Source: Chrysomallon squamiferum
Lineage: Eukaryota; Mollusca; Gastropoda; Neomphalida; Peltospiridae
Direction: 5' to 3'
Length of the DNA stretch: 64,000 nucleotides
NCBI GenBank assembly: GCA_012295275.1
Contig: CM022665.1
Coordinates: 10,470,976-10,534,975 of the forward strand
Shown here in pieces: positions 16,863 to 31,440 of this stretch (its first letter is position 1; the number at the start of each line of letters is the position of its first letter). A program made the translations under genes and the position numbers. The notes under the pieces were generated by a model. It made no database searches. It was not told the DNA's origin and saw only the letters and a list, made by a program, of their open reading frames with translations.

Positions 16863-19800
16863 TAAAATGACAAAACGTCAGATGACATTCTGAAAACATG
16901 GCTTCTGGTTAATAAATAATAGTACTAGTACTACGTGATTATGACTACGTTCATTAAACGTTAATGACGCTGAATTTGTATTTAAGATAGTAATTAAAAT
17001 ACTAAGGTTTTGACTAGATAATTAATTTTCAATTTTTGTTTCACTACTACTACTACTATTAAAGTTTAGTTTTGCTGATCACTGCTGGTGTTTTGGTCTC
17101 TCCCTCTGTCTTTCTGTCATCTCATATATTTCATTAAAGGTCGTAGCGTGTGTTTTTCTGTCTGCAGGTAACGTACACATTAGATACGAAAATAGCAACC
17201 CTGTATGTTAACCATCCACTAACTACTAATAAGTTTTTTAAAAAGTAAAACGGCCGTTACATTTAAATAACAATTTTCTTTCTCATTCGTTGTATCTTGT
17301 GTTCACAAGCGTGCTTTTGAAAGAATACATAATATGTAACTTTGTAATTTTTATTTTTATTTTTATTTTTAAATCAAGTAAATAAATAACAACATAAAAA
17401 TATTCTGCGAAGTTAAACTGCAATTAGCAGTTTCTGTGTTTAGAAATCTCAAGTACTGCAGATTTTAAATAACCGAACATAATGGCAACCTAATGGCTAC
17501 GATCTTTTATTTGAGCAGAATGCCCACAATGTTGATGCATATTGATTGACACAATCTGACTTGCGGTTTTCCATTAACTGAACACGTTGGCGATCTAAGA
17601 GTTACGCTAATTTATTTCAGAAAATGTCCACAACCTTCAAGTGTTGACTGACACAAGCGGTCCTTATCAGTCAAGGGCACGGTGATGATGGATTCCATTC
17701 GGCAACGATCGGCCTCGTCAGCGGAATTCTCCGTTATCATCCGAAGCAAGATAAGGCTTTACACTTGAAAGGTAACAGATAGTAGGTTTCTGATACAGCA
17801 CGCAGTAATGGCAATTATTGGCAAAACTGAAGTCAGCTTTCCTTGGAGAACTATTGTTTGGAATCTTTGCCGGCATATTTAGTAATGTGGTGAACACTTG
17901 AAAAGGCTTAACATATACGATTGTTTTTGTTTGTATTTCACAGACGTGTTCTGGTTTTGTTTATCTTGTGTGCAAAGTCGTGACCGGCTCTCGCCATTTC
18001 TAATCATTCATCAAATATCACAGCAAATGAATTCTAGCTTATCGTTTCAAACTAAAATTGAAAGTGTTTAATATTAATTAGAATATTTACTGTACAGCGT
18101 CGTGTAAATAGTGCATCGAGAATGTGTAGACAGAATCTTTCTCTCTGTCTGTCTCCATCTCCCTCCACTATAAATCTCTCTCTCTCTCTCTTCGTTCTCT
18201 GAATATGTTTCGTTGAGACATGTGTGAGTACACACTCTTATACTCTCACATTTTTAAAAACAAATAGACTAACACAGGGACAGAGACATCCATACTCAGG
18301 ATCATACAATATGCATAAGAAAACTTTAAGATAAACATAGAAACAGAGACTGTCAAATACATACTCATATATTAAAACACTATACAAATAATAAGCAAGA
18401 AGTATGAAACTATATATTCACGCATACACTTCTTAGTGCTTTTCTCTGAGTCCAGGAAAAAATATTTATTTTGTATTTAATGATTAGACAGAGAGACGAA
18501 ATATGTAATAAAATACCTAAATCCCTTTATGTATATATAAATATATTTCTCGAGAATCTTTAAGGTTAAAGAAAAGTAGTCCACAAAAAGCCAGCGATGT
18601 TATCAGACACATTAGTAAACTCAATTAAATCATGTCGAGCGAAGAATTTTACTATTTGCATAACACCTTCATAATCCACATCTTCGCGCCCAAACTCTTT
18701 AAATCTTTGTTTCATTGCATAACGGATCTTCAAGATTTAGTATGAGTAACGCCGAGAAGTCCCGTTAAGAATGTTCGTGTTAAGAACAAATCTTTTGACT
18801 GGTATTCTTCGCGCGACCTCGGCTGTGAACTAAAGCCAGAATGTCTTTGATTACGTCATTCCAGATACGACTGATGCTGCTTCAGTTAAGTACATACGTT
18901 ATGCAAGCAGATGGATAAAGCGATTAAAGACTTCGAAAGTCAGAGACTTTTGTGTTTGGCTTACTAACTGATAGAGGCATGCTAATTCTGCTTCATTCTT
19001 GAAATTTCCTTTAAGACTACTTCATTGCTGAGTTTTTTTTTTTTTTTTTTTTTTTTTTATGGTCCCAGTAGCTATTGTGGCATCAAATTCCTTAAGATTT
19101 ATAGTTTCTTATAGAATTAATTTTTGGTCGACTTGAGTCTTTTGATTCTGATAGTTGCAAAAATGTTAAAATTGAGTTTTGGAATTACGACAGGGCCATT
19201 GAAGTATATACGTTATGCAGTTTCTAAAAAAAATGTTTCCTGTGCTAAACATTTAGCTTTACGAAAACATATATATTATTTATCTGGCCATACACCAACA
19301 TAAAAGACACGGAAGAACGCAGTCTTTATAGAGTATAAAACAGAGAGAAAAAGCATTATCTGAAATATTAAATGTCTACGAATTATAATTATTACATATC
19401 GAAATAATCGAAAATTTGATAGATTAGTGGATCGACAAGGACCAACCAATCCGAACGGGTAATCGATTATATTTTTTCAACCGATGTATCATTAATACTA
19501 TCAAAATTATATCAAAAACGGGACTGGCAAAAAAAAAAAAAAAAAGAGTACTAAACATAAATGTCATATATACCAATTTATATTCATTAACGTACATAAA
19601 TGACTGTCTGATAATTATAATCACATAAACATGATCAGAAAGAGATTTTTAGACAACCACTTTTATCGTACGTGACATTTGTTGCTGTGGCTGACGTCGA
19701 GGCTGACTGACGTGAGCCTGGTTAACTCGAAGAAAGCTTTACATCGACAAGTTACATCAGAGAACATGGCGGTGACAATGAAAAAGTGTCGTACTTAATC

Positions 19801-20338
19801 CATGCTCGGGGCTAACTGACGGTTCAAATGGTCACATGCCAAGGATGACGATACACACAGCGTCTGTCAGAATATACGCGTCGATTTGAAAAACAAAAAT
19901 ATTGTATCTTATTGTTACTGTTGTTTGTCTATGAGATACATATGCACGTTATAACAACAGTTCAGATTAAGAATGTTTGTGTGATATTCTCTTCATTTTT
20001 AAATATATATTTTTAAGCACCGAAACTATTCATGTTTTTAGGCGTGTGTGTGTGTGTGTGTGTATGTGTGTGTGTGTGTGTTTTTTTTTATGGGTGTGAT
20101 GCTGGGTATATATCTCTTTTATACCTGCTTGTGATGATTAGGTACTTTCAGTAAAACTTCACCAAACGAATGACGCCTTTATGATATGTTGAAATAATTC
20201 TAGAGTAGTAATATCGAGAAGGCCCAGAATATTGTCGTTGTATTAGTTTGATGAACTCACACAATTTCACGTATCATTTTTGCTTCTTGGATAATAACAT
20301 ACCAGTCTGAAGAACAAACACAGATGTATTGTGTCTGA
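16863..20338. other. Intergenic, nothing gene-like supported
   Basis: Mostly plain AT-rich sequence. GC-richer patches occur at about 17640-17760 and 19690-19860; both contain ATGs but no frame that could be extended through consensus splice sites. (GT)n at 20045-20080. Confidence 0.5.
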
Positions 20339-20390
20339 AAACTGCTACTGCTACTACTACTACTACTACTACTACTAATAATAATAATAA

Positions 20391-20421
<31 letters not shown>

Positions 20422-20793
20422 AAGAAGAAGAACATTAACAATAACAATAGGAAAGAGGAAGATAATAACAGACACGTTTTACTCCAAGGGGAACAACCAG
20501 TTTTCTCAAGCGTATGATTATTGTCATAGTAAGATTGAGTTATCTTTCTTATTAAAACAAATATGAAATTTTCTAAAATGGTAGGCTTATTATTAAATTT
20601 TGTAAATTACAGTGAATAGTTTTTTTAATTTTTTTTTTTTTTTTTTTTGTTTTGAGAAACGTATTTAATAAGATCATTAAAAAACATTATATAATCTTTG
20701 CTGGCGGAAAAGCAGCAGTTTTTTTATTCAAAAGATACATTAGACTATTCAATGTTATATTATTATTATTATTATTATTATTGTTGTTGTTGT

Positions 20794-20827
<34 letters not shown>

Positions 20828-21114
20828 GCTGTTGCTGATGATGATGTTGTTGTTGTTCCTGTTATCATCATCCTCATTACTATTATTAAATCTTGCTAAT
20901 TTAATTTTATACTACTACTACTACTATTACAGCAAGTACCTCTTTAATTCGCCAATCTTTGGATGTGGCCGTTGCCGAATTACAGAAAATGCCGCACTAC
21001 AATAACTGAACAAGTGAAACCGTGCAGAAATTTGGGAGTAGCCGAATTATGGAGTGCCGAACTAAAGACGTACAACCTTAACTACTACTACTTTTTTCTT
21101 CTTCTTCTTCTTCT

Positions 21115-21177
<63 letters not shown>

Positions 21178-21178
21178 C
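20339..21178. repeat. Cluster of three compound trinucleotide arrays
   Basis: 20340-20432 steps CTA, ATA, then AGA. 20758-20875 steps TTA, TTG, then GAT/TTG. 21082-21178 steps CTT, AAC, then AAT. In the first array successive motifs differ by single-base changes. Open frames spanning them are homopolymeric and not genes. Confidence 0.9.
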
Positions 21179-22129
21179 TATTTCAAAAAGTATCCATAAA
21201 AATGTCGGTTTAAGGATGAAAAATAACAAATAATGACTTCCCTATATTCGTTCAAAAATAACTGTTAGTACCAAGTTTATTAACAATACAATTATGCAAT
21301 TTTCGAATGAGGACTCTGTCTAGCAGGGTTGATCCTGAAATCCTTCGTACAACGAGCATGAAGAAACTCCTTGATGTTCAAAAGTATACATGTTACAGGA
21401 AATATGTACAATTATTGGAAATTTCTGAAAACGTGTGTAAATTCTGATTCACTCAGGAAACTGGCAATGCAAAGGCTGGAAGTAGATCATCTTCTGACTG
21501 GAACCAGTGGAGAATTTCATGGAAGAGACTAGATGATAACAGGCTAGTGCAAGCATCAGAACCCATTAGTGCGGAAGAAGGGGAACACTTAATTTTCTGT
21601 GGAAACTGATCAAATCTGAGTCTAAAAGTCTATTCAGCTATATTGTTGTTTCCTGACCAACAAACAAGTATGTCCTTAATGTCACAGTTTTCTCTTTCTA
21701 TAGACCCTTGGCTCTGTGGATGTCTAGCTTTTCCTTGGACCATAACCAGCTTGGGCCACATTACTTTCAGCTTAGTGATTACACCTATTTTTCTGAAAAT
21801 TTCAGAAATTATATATATTTACTGATAATACATATTTCCTGTATATTTGAAATATATAAAGTTGATCAGTGCGACCCATTTTAGAATGGTTCGCTGATGG
21901 CATTAATTCAACATAATACCGTTGTTGTTGAAATTGGTGTCGTTGTTATTGTTATTTAGTTTTCATAGATTTTCTTCTTTTTTATGTTGAAAATATCACC
22001 CTTTATTTCCGAAACCTAATAGGCAGTTTCAATTTTATGCAAACCACTATTTACGAATAAATAACAAAAAACATTGAATCGCCTATTTATGGAGGAAATT
22101 AGTACGAATATCAGTGTCAAAACAACAAA
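21179..22129. other. Upstream flank of DNAJC8
   Basis: No supported gene; the region 21340-21600 has a slightly higher GC content and long stop-poor patches but no recognisable motif. The promoter of DNAJC8 should lie in the last few hundred bases; no TATA box or other clear core element was identified. Confidence 0.4.
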
Positions 22130-25100
22130 ATGGCGGCACCCAGTAGCACTACAAGCAGTGATTCAACAACAGAAAAAGAACCTGTTTCACAGTCAGAACA
22201 AGAACAACCAGACCCAGATAAAGAATCAGTGGACCCAGATGCACCCAAGGTCGAAAAGTCATTTGATGAATTTTATTCGGAGGTTAGAAAAATATTTTTA
22301 TTTCAGTCGTTAGTTGTTTTGTTTATTCAATTTAACTAACTTATTTTCAAATTTCAGTTACTGTTTCATTTAAATATATATTGATTAACGAATTACACAA
22401 GAACTAGTTCAACATTGTTAGACAACACTGTCTACATCGAGTTGTAAATCTAAATCCAATAAATCACTCATTAATTTTCATATTAAAAAAACAATCATGC
22501 ACGTCACAAATAATAAAAATGAAAGTTACAGAACGATTGCTTGTGTAATATAAAATTAAACCTGGTTATAAACAGAACATTAATAACATATTATCTCGTA
22601 AAAGTTAAATATTATGGTAAAATAATGATTTGAATGATATTTGTTTAAATCAGTTTAAATCACACTGCTAAAACAATCATAGAAAATTAATATTGTAAAA
22701 AATATCATATAATATGTCTACATAAATTTATTCATCAGCATACTACAGTTACAAATTCTGCTTAAGTATTCTGTTACTGAATTATTCTGAAAATTATCAG
22801 TGCCACATCCACAGTGGAAAGCTGGTATACATGTACCTAATGTAGTACATGCCACGGTCAATATGCCATTCATCCACCTTTATTACAATTTACATCAATA
22901 CAGGTCTATACAGAATATTTAGCTCAAGATTTAATGTTTGTAATAAATTAAGTTTTATTAACAGTGACAATAACAATTTGGTGACTGCACCTAAAATCAC
23001 TGCAGTTTCCATTTTAAAGTTTTATTTACTTCATTTAATATTTTTTTCAGAATACATTGTTTTTGAATTGTCTTCTTTTTGTCTTTGTGTCAGTAATTTA
23101 AAATTTAAATGTTGTTTTTGAAGGTTAAGGCTATAGAAGAGAGGGATTCAGTGTTGACATCCAGGCAACAAATTGATCGTTTGAACAGACCGGGTTCCAC
23201 ATATTTTAATCTCAATCCTTTTGATGTAAGTTTAATAAGAAATAGAAAATATATTTGGAATTCAGTAGTATGTGAAATTATTCTAATTGTGTTTTTGTTG
23301 TTGTTGTTGTTGTTGTTGTTTTTAGTTTTTAAACCACTAAAATTCATTATCATTTGTAACATTATATTTGAAAGAACAAACAAACATTTTATTTAATAAT
23401 GCATTAAATACATTTTTTATCAAGTGTTTTATGGCATCATGTGATCATATATATAGCTAATGACTGTAAAAATGATAAAAGGGAAGCTCAGTGACATTAT
23501 AGGCTACTTTCCTTGGATAACTAGCAAGAGATCTCTGATTGATGTTCACCTTCTCATTGACAGCAAAACACACCTCATAAACCATTGCTTCCTAACTGTG
23601 TACTCTAACAACTGAACCACAAGATGTCCTCCAGCATTAAGGCTGCATTATTCGTTTAAAAAATTAGAGACATTTGAAATTTAGATTTTGTTCTTTTTAT
23701 ATTTAATATTTTAATGATCTCTTGAAATAGGCATATGTTTAAATGACACTTTGAAATCATTTCAGGAAGTATTCTAAATACTTGTCACTGTTGATGGTGT
23801 TAAAATAATGCATTTTTGTTTTATTATTATTATTACTTATTTTATCCTGTACATGTTTTTCTCTTATTTTTTTTAATTACTTCTGTTTAATTATACTGTT
23901 TGAATTATTAATCATTTATAAATAATTCAAACTGATTTTTTTTTTATCTTTCTCTCTATTGTTGTTTAATATTATCAGGTGCTGCAAATTGATCCAGATA
24001 TTCCATTTGCTGACATTAAGAAAAAATACAGACAGGTTTGTTTTTTGCTTTTATTCCTTTAAGTTTGAATACATGTTGAATTATCTATTGAAAATATGAT
24101 ATAATTGGGAGAAGAAAAAACAAAATGTTACTGTTTATGAGTATCTGAATTTGTTTTTAGAAGGTGTAGTTATAGTGTTGCCAAAATGTAATATTTTATT
24201 TTTTATTTTTATAGTAGTTTCATGGTTAGCATTACCTTATTAAATTTCAGAGGCTAACCAAAAACAAAGATTATTTTATAATGTTGAGTATGTGTGTTTC
24301 CTATATTATTTCTTTTGTTATTTCTTTTTTTCTTTAAAATTATTATTATTATTTTTTTTTTTTTTTTTTTAATCGCTTTTGATTTTGGAATTGTCTATCA
24401 AATTTAAAAACAGATTTATCACAATTTCATTTTGTCTTTTTTTTCCTTTTTAACTTTTTTTTTATTTATATTTTTCCCCACAGATGTCTATATTGGTTCA
24501 TCCTGATAAAAATCAAGATGATACTGAAAGAGCTCAGAAAGCCTTTGAAGGTAAATAAATTTATAGAAACATTCTTATTTTTTTCAAAATTTTTTTTTCA
24601 ATGGATGAACATTTTATTTAACTAGAAACATACATAATCAAGCTTTTGAATGTCCAATAGATGAATGTTTTATTTAACTAAAAATATACATTATAAAATT
24701 TTTGTTGGACAAGGAAGGTAAATAAACTGCACATTAACTAATATTTTTGATTCAACTAAAATTTTATTTAAATTTATTTAACATTTACACAAATATTGTT
24801 ACTACAAAGCCTAATTTTATTATTATTATTGTTTTTAAATTGGTAGTTGATTATTTTATTTAACTAGAAATATGCGTTGTCAGATATTGAGAATTTGTAG
24901 TTTTATTTATTGTAGCTGTAAACAAGGCTTACAAAACTCTTGAAAATGAAGAGGGATACAAAAGATGTAAAGAGATTGTTGATGAAGCCATTATTCGTAC
25001 TGATGAAATGGTAAATAGCAGTAACATAAAAATATAACATATTTTTATATTACATTATATTTCTATGCTATCAGTGTTATACTCATACTCATACTAATAC

Positions 25101-26336
25101 TAATGTTCTGCTCTGCTCTACAAAATCATATTTGTTATATGTATCTATAAAATAATTTTTAAAATTACAAATGAATGACTGAACAGACTGATTGTGCACA
25201 ATTAACATTACTGCAGTTTTCTGCTGAATTTTTGTGTCTGAAAGCATAATGTATGAAATTTGCTACCTAGTTAACCTGATTGGTTGCTTATATCCTTTTT
25301 TTAATGCTCATTTTTATTATTTTATTTGCTATAGTAATTTCTTGATAATTTTTTATATTCATGCATGGGGTCAAATACATTTGTGTTTGAAATTATTTAT
25401 ATACTATTTGCAAGTGTTTGTATTTCAGTTGTATCTGAGCTATCTGTAATGAAAAGTATTTGTATTCAAATACTTTCACAAAGTGTTTGATTTTACCAAT
25501 ACATTAATACACTTTTCTAAAATTATTTAATGTTTTGATCACCAACATGATCTGTTTCTGGAATCAATCTGATCACTGAATTGCACTCGCAGAACTATGA
25601 AGGAATTGTCTTCTGAATAACATCACAATGAACTGCAATTAGTGATCTCTTTGATGTATGATTTTTGATGATTTCTTTGTCATTCAAATTCTCAATTACA
25701 TAGTACAATCAGAAGAGATCAAGAGATAATATGAAACATCTTTCCTACAAAAGGACTAACCTTTCAGCATATACATGCTACACATTGCTGTGCTTATTAA
25801 ATCTTTGAATCTTGTATTTAGAGAATTTAGCTAAATCAGAAATGGCTGGAAAAGTCCATGCGGAGGTTTCCATGTTATTGTTTTCTTTTCTGGTGTACCA
25901 GAGAATGTTGATGGCAATTTCAAGGCTAAATGTAGGCATTGCTTTCATAAATATCAACTTCTATGAAGGCTACTAGCTAATCTGCAGTTCCATGTCTTGG
26001 TAGAAAATCCCCAGATTCCATCAACCAACATAATGGCAAATAAGCCTAATCAAATAGCCTACCTGTAACAAACGTAGTCTGTAACCTGCCTGTAACAAAC
26101 ATAGCCTGTAGCCTGCCTGTTAACATTCCAGCTGTGATGTGTGGTGTGCATCAGAATTTTAAAAAAAAAAAAACAGAAGAAAAACAATACATTTTTTCTT
26201 TTAATTTGAAAAGTAATAGTATTTAAATGCATTTAAGATTTTAAATGTATTTGACTCTACCTCTGTTGATGTTATTATCATTATTATTACTGTTACTACT
26301 ATTACTTTATAATGATGATGATCATCATCCTAATTG

Positions 26337-26371
<35 letters not shown>

Positions 26372-28073
26372 GTGCAGATCAAACAGAAAAAGAAACAGCT
26401 GAAGAAAGAAGGAAAACTCCAAGACATGCCTGAAGATGATGAAGCTAAAGTAAACATCAAAACACACAAATACTTTTGATTTTGTCATTATATATCTGTG
26501 TGTGTGTGTGTGTGCACTTTTCCTGTCATGGCATTTTTAGGATACAATGTCAAGAAATGTTAAACACTAAATATATAAAACATTTATGGAATTATCTGAA
26601 CAATATCTTCACATTCTGAAAATGTGAGTCATAATTAGTAATTCACATAAAGAATTCTTACTACGACTCATATTAACATATGTTACAGTCATAAACTTTG
26701 AATTTCACATCTTCAATTCAATCCCTTTATTAATGTCATTAATTGATCCATCAATGTTACTGCATCAATCAAAATCAAATATATTAATTAATGGCAAACA
26801 TAACTGATACTTAGTCAAATGTTGACTCAAACCAATTCAAGTGAACTACATAAAATATACTTAGGTAAGGAAAAATTATGAATGTTTATAAAAGACAGTA
26901 GTAGTTTCAAAAAGGTTCATGCACTTTTACAGAAACATTTATCAAGAGTAGTTTGAATAGTTTAAACATTTTTACTCTCTATAAATTCTGCAGAAGCATT
27001 CTCTTTCTCTAAATTGTGGCAAACTAGGCTGGTGCAGTTCAGATCTGAATCCATAGTCAATGTTTTTTGTTGCTCAGGCAACTCAAAATTATGAAGCATT
27101 TTGTCGAGCTCTTTAATTATGGCAGTCATCTACTGTCACACATGAGACATAATTTCATTAATGGCTGTGTTTGAATGTCCCTCCCATTGACACTGCTGTT
27201 TGCTTTCATACAGGAAATTCAAAAGTGCATTAATCAAAATGCTTAGTATGCAGTTAATGTTACCATGTTAATTAAGTATTGTGCAAAACAAAACCATTTT
27301 ATACAAGGTATAAAGGATACATGTGTATTATTTTTCTTTTTTGGTAGTATAATCTACATATATTCATAGTACTGCTAAGTTCCATTTTTCTGTCACGTAT
27401 TTCAGTACAAACATGCTGTGTATGTCCAAGTTTGTAAGTTGTTTGCTGACCTAGAAAGACTGCGCCAAGAAAGAGAAGCAAAGGCAATGCATGAAAGGTC
27501 AGTTCAAAACATTAAATATTTTAAATTGTGGATCCTTGTTTATTTGTTGTTTCTGTGATGTTTTCTTGTAAAATATAACATTATTTTCACGTGCACTTTT
27601 TGTGAATTAGGCTGCTGGTGTTCTTAATTACAACTGGGTACATAACATCTGTATTGACTCATACGGATTTTTTAATAATAACAGGTGGGTACACGCCATC
27701 CGATGAGGTTTTTGCTTCAGTATGTGCTGTTGATAACTCTGTTGGTGTAATGTGTTGCAGACTATTTAGGTTAATGTCATATCAAAGCTGTAAATATCCA
27801 GAAATATTAGACCATTTTAGTATTTCATTTTTTTTTTTTTGTTATTTATTAATTATTTATTAATATTTTATTAATATTTTCTAGAGAAAAATATCTAACA
27901 TCTATAAACTGAATAATCACTTTATGCAACTGCTGTTTTACTATATTTATATATTGTTTTATTCTTGAAATAAAAAAATTAAAAATTAATAAATTATAGT
28001 AACAGATACAGTTGATTGTAGAATCATATTTATATCAAAAGAATACTTCAAATTTCAAAAGTCTATGTCTGAA

Positions 28074-28112
<39 letters not shown>

Positions 28113-30478
28113 CTCTCTTTTCTTTTTGCTTATAATGTGTAAGTTTGCTTATTGGACTATTTTATATAATTTAACATAGGAAAGAGATGCTGTGATTTTA
28201 GTTTCTTTTTGATATATAGTGTCACACTTGTATAACTAACAAAAAAAATATCAGAATAACTGAATCCATATCATTATTATAATGGAATATGCAGCTGCTG
28301 GACAAGAAAGCAGCAGGCTTTGTTATTAATATAAAAACTGTAACATGTAGACAGTATAATGAACTCTTAGACTTACGTTTTCTTTTTAATCTGAACATGC
28401 TTGATGTGTGTTTGTGATCCTTTTTTATCCACAGACAAACATCAGTGTGGAAAGTATTTATTTTAAACAGCATTATATTGGATACAGGACTGTCACAAAC
28501 CAAACTACAGTATTGGATATCTTATATTTAAATTGCATTATATTGGATAAGGGACACACAGGTAAAACTGCAGTGTTGATATATTTTGTAAACTGCATTG
28601 TGTTGGATAAGGTACTGTGATAACATTACTCTGGTTAGGGACTTTGAGCCATTGGCAGCGTAGTATTGCCTTCTTCTTTCAGAGGAACTGACGATGTTAC
28701 TGACCCTGTGAGAAGGATGCATTTGTAAGGTGAGATATTGTGATATTTAGACAGGAATGTTTGCACTGCAGCCACGATAACAATGATCAGAAGACACCAA
28801 CAGTGCATCTGATAGCATGTTTTTCATGTTGTTTTTTTGTTTGTTTTTTTAAACACGTTTATAAAATATGTTGTTATAAACATATATTGTTTTCTTTTGT
28901 TCATACCAGTGATTTACAGTTTTTTATGGTTATTAAAATAATACTGGTATCTACCTGGTTGTGGTTAAAAAAAAATTAAAAAAATAATTTTCCTTTCGGC
29001 AAAATGGACAGGTATGTTTTTTTACATTATCAAACCTGTGGTGTTGGCATAAATATATTCTATATACTTCCAAAAGGTTCTTTATTATTGTCAAAAGATT
29101 GGTATTTATCAATTAAAAAATATATATATATATATAACACTAGAACAATTTTAAAATATATTTTTCACAGAAAAAGAATTAGATTAACTAATTTTGGATT
29201 TTAAAACAAAAAGAAGAAAAAAGTTGGAATAAACCATTTGAGTTCTTGCTTTGTTCACTGTTATTTATTGATAATATTAAATTTTTTATTCTCAGTAGGT
29301 GTCTTAAGCTCGACATTTTCAAAGATTTTAAGTATTTGATTTTGCAGATTTTGAAAATTGCAGATTGATTCCATAAATAACTATACTGTACCAGTCATGG
29401 CATTGTTTATTTTTATTTTTTTTTATGGATCTTTACATTTATTCTGAGTTATGATTAGCAACTGAATCAATCCTCCATGTTACACTCATTGGGCTATATC
29501 CCATTCTAAACATTTACCTGGGATTAATTTACATCCTTTCCTATTTAGGACAGCATTAAAAAAAAAAAAAAAAAAATGATAAAAGAAGGATGGTACAGAG
29601 ATGGCAGTAATTTCTCTCACGTATCTTTATGCAAAATTGAATATCTTGAGATCTGATGTTAAAATATGTTGAAATGTATTTGGAATATTACAAATGTTGC
29701 AAGATGAAGATATTTCATTCTTAAACATCTGTTTGGATTAGCAGGACCTGGTTTATGTGAATTTACAACTTTTAAATATATATTTTTTAATTTAAAAAAC
29801 AAAAAACAAAATTGGCATGGTTATGTTAAAGTGTTTGTGTGTGTAGTTTATTACTAACAAGCTCTAATGTGTTTTTGTTTATGATTTAACAGGAAAAGAA
29901 AGGCAGAAGAAGAAGCCAATGAAGAAGAAAGAAAAAAAGTTGAGAAAATCTGGCAGCACAATTATGAGGTAACTTGCATTGTCTAGAAAACGGTCATTGT
30001 TAGTCAGAGAGTGCAAGCGATCTTAAACCGTTTCCAAATTTAATCTGCAAAGGGTCTGCTTAATATGTAAATTAAAAATATACTTATGTTGGCTGTCACA
30101 TTTTAAATATATAAATACAGCCTTGTTCCATTAATACATTGATGTTAAAGATACTGTTTGTTTCTTTCTCTGTCTGTATCTCTTGTCTCATTTTTAATTT
30201 TTAATTTTTTTCCTGTCTAAGACAGAAATATTAGCTATTTTTCTAATGTTTATTCCTTTCATTTCAGAAAAAAAAAAAAAAAATACATAAAGGTATATAT
30301 TATGTACATGTTAACGAATTATAAATGTCATATTAATTATAAATAATATTGGAATTTTACGAAAATTTAGGAAAGCCGAACTGATAGAGTTGACAGCTGG
30401 CGCAGCTGGAAAGGTGCAAAGGGCAAGAAATCTAAGGGATCTTTTCGCCCTCCAAAGGCGAAACCAGAAACACGATGA
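22130..30478 (+). CDS. DNAJC8: DnaJ homolog subfamily C member 8 (spliceosome-associated J-protein), nine exons
   Basis: Complete gene of 273 codons plus stop. Exons: 22130-22282, 23124-23225, 23979-24035, 24484-24550, 24916-25010, 26378-26449, 27406-27497, 29893-29968, 30371-30478. All introns are GT-AG and all phases join without a stop. The acidic Ser/Gln-rich N-terminus (1-45) leads into FDEFYSEVKAIEERDSVL and the J domain from about residue 78 (YFNLNPFDVLQIDP), with the diagnostic HPD at 110-112 (SILVHPDKNQDD). Then come the basic stretch KQKKKQLKKEGK (about 160-171), a charged helical segment, and the tail ESRTDRVDSWRSW ending in RPPKAKPETR. Order and motifs match animal DNAJC8/SPF31 (human about 253 aa), a J-domain co-chaperone found with spliceosomes in the nucleus and expected to stimulate an HSP70 ATPase. 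The ATG sits in AAAATGGCG and is the first good start. A poly(A) signal AATAAA lies at 30680-30685. The exon 1 donor (GTTAGA) is weaker than the rest. Confidence 0.96.
28450..28620 (+). repeat. Three-copy imperfect tandem repeat in DNAJC8 intron 7
   Basis: The motif AAACTGCATTATATTGGATA (variants) followed by AGGGAC or AGGTACTG recurs near 28464, 28533 and 28592, about 60-70 bp apart. Confidence 0.6.
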
Positions 30479-30739
30479 CAATGTTTACAGTGGATATGCA
30501 TGTTTTCTTCTTATCGCTAAAAAGTTCGGAGCAGCACGGATCTTCACTTTTGAAACAATGAGTTGTCAGCTCTTGTGGATTTAAATTTAAAAAAAAAAAA
30601 AAAAGTTTATCAGGTTCCTTGTTGTTATGTACAGACCTAATGAGATATTCATTGTGCACAAGGTCCTGACAGATTTGTGAATAAAATATGTACAGTGTAT
30701 CATATATTATGAAACACATATATCTCTTTGTGCAGATAA

Positions 30740-31440
30740 TTTAAATACAATATACATCCCAAATCTGTGTAAAGCTAAAACTCACAATACTGATTTCATT
30801 TTCTATATATATGTACACACGTAAAACAACATTCATCCTTAATTTATGTAAATCTTAAAGTCAGAATATCCAGATAATAATATTCTGTACATTTATAAAT
30901 ATAAAAATCATTCTGATTTTTATGTAAAAACTGTAAAATTTGAAATGCAGATATGACTTTATGTAAAACTGAAAAAGTAGAAATTTTGATCCAGTTTTTT
31001 CAACATTCACAAATATAAAATAAATTTCAAGTTTATGCAAAACTAAAAATCATAATAGAGAAGTCAATTTTTGTCATTTACAGATATACAGCCCATTAAG
31101 TTTTTTATATAAAACTAAAAATTACAATTATTGATAAAACTTTCTATGCATCTTTTAAATATGAAATGCATCTTTATTTTATGTAAAACTAAATATCAGA
31201 CTATACATGCAATTTTTTTCTGTTTACAAACAATAAAAATCTTCCAGGATTTTATTTAAAACATAAAAATTAGAAACAGTGTTAAAATTTCATGAACATT
31301 TACAAATAAAAAAAATACATCTTAGATTTATAGAAAATTGAAATTTATAATAGATGACTTTCTGTACATTCACAAATGTAAATCTCATCCAGATTTTATA
31401 TAAAACTGAAAGATTAGAAACACATATATCATTTATGTAC
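30740..31440 (+). repeat. Worn tandem repeat, roughly 80-bp period, in the DNAJC8 3' flank
   Basis: About eight or nine diverged units alternate TTTATGTAAAACTAAAAAT with a stretch like TTCTGTACATTTACAAATA and CATCC. Spacing is 70-90 bp. No coding potential. It starts just beyond the first DNAJC8 poly(A) signal and may be transcribed in a longer 3' UTR isoform. Confidence 0.6.
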
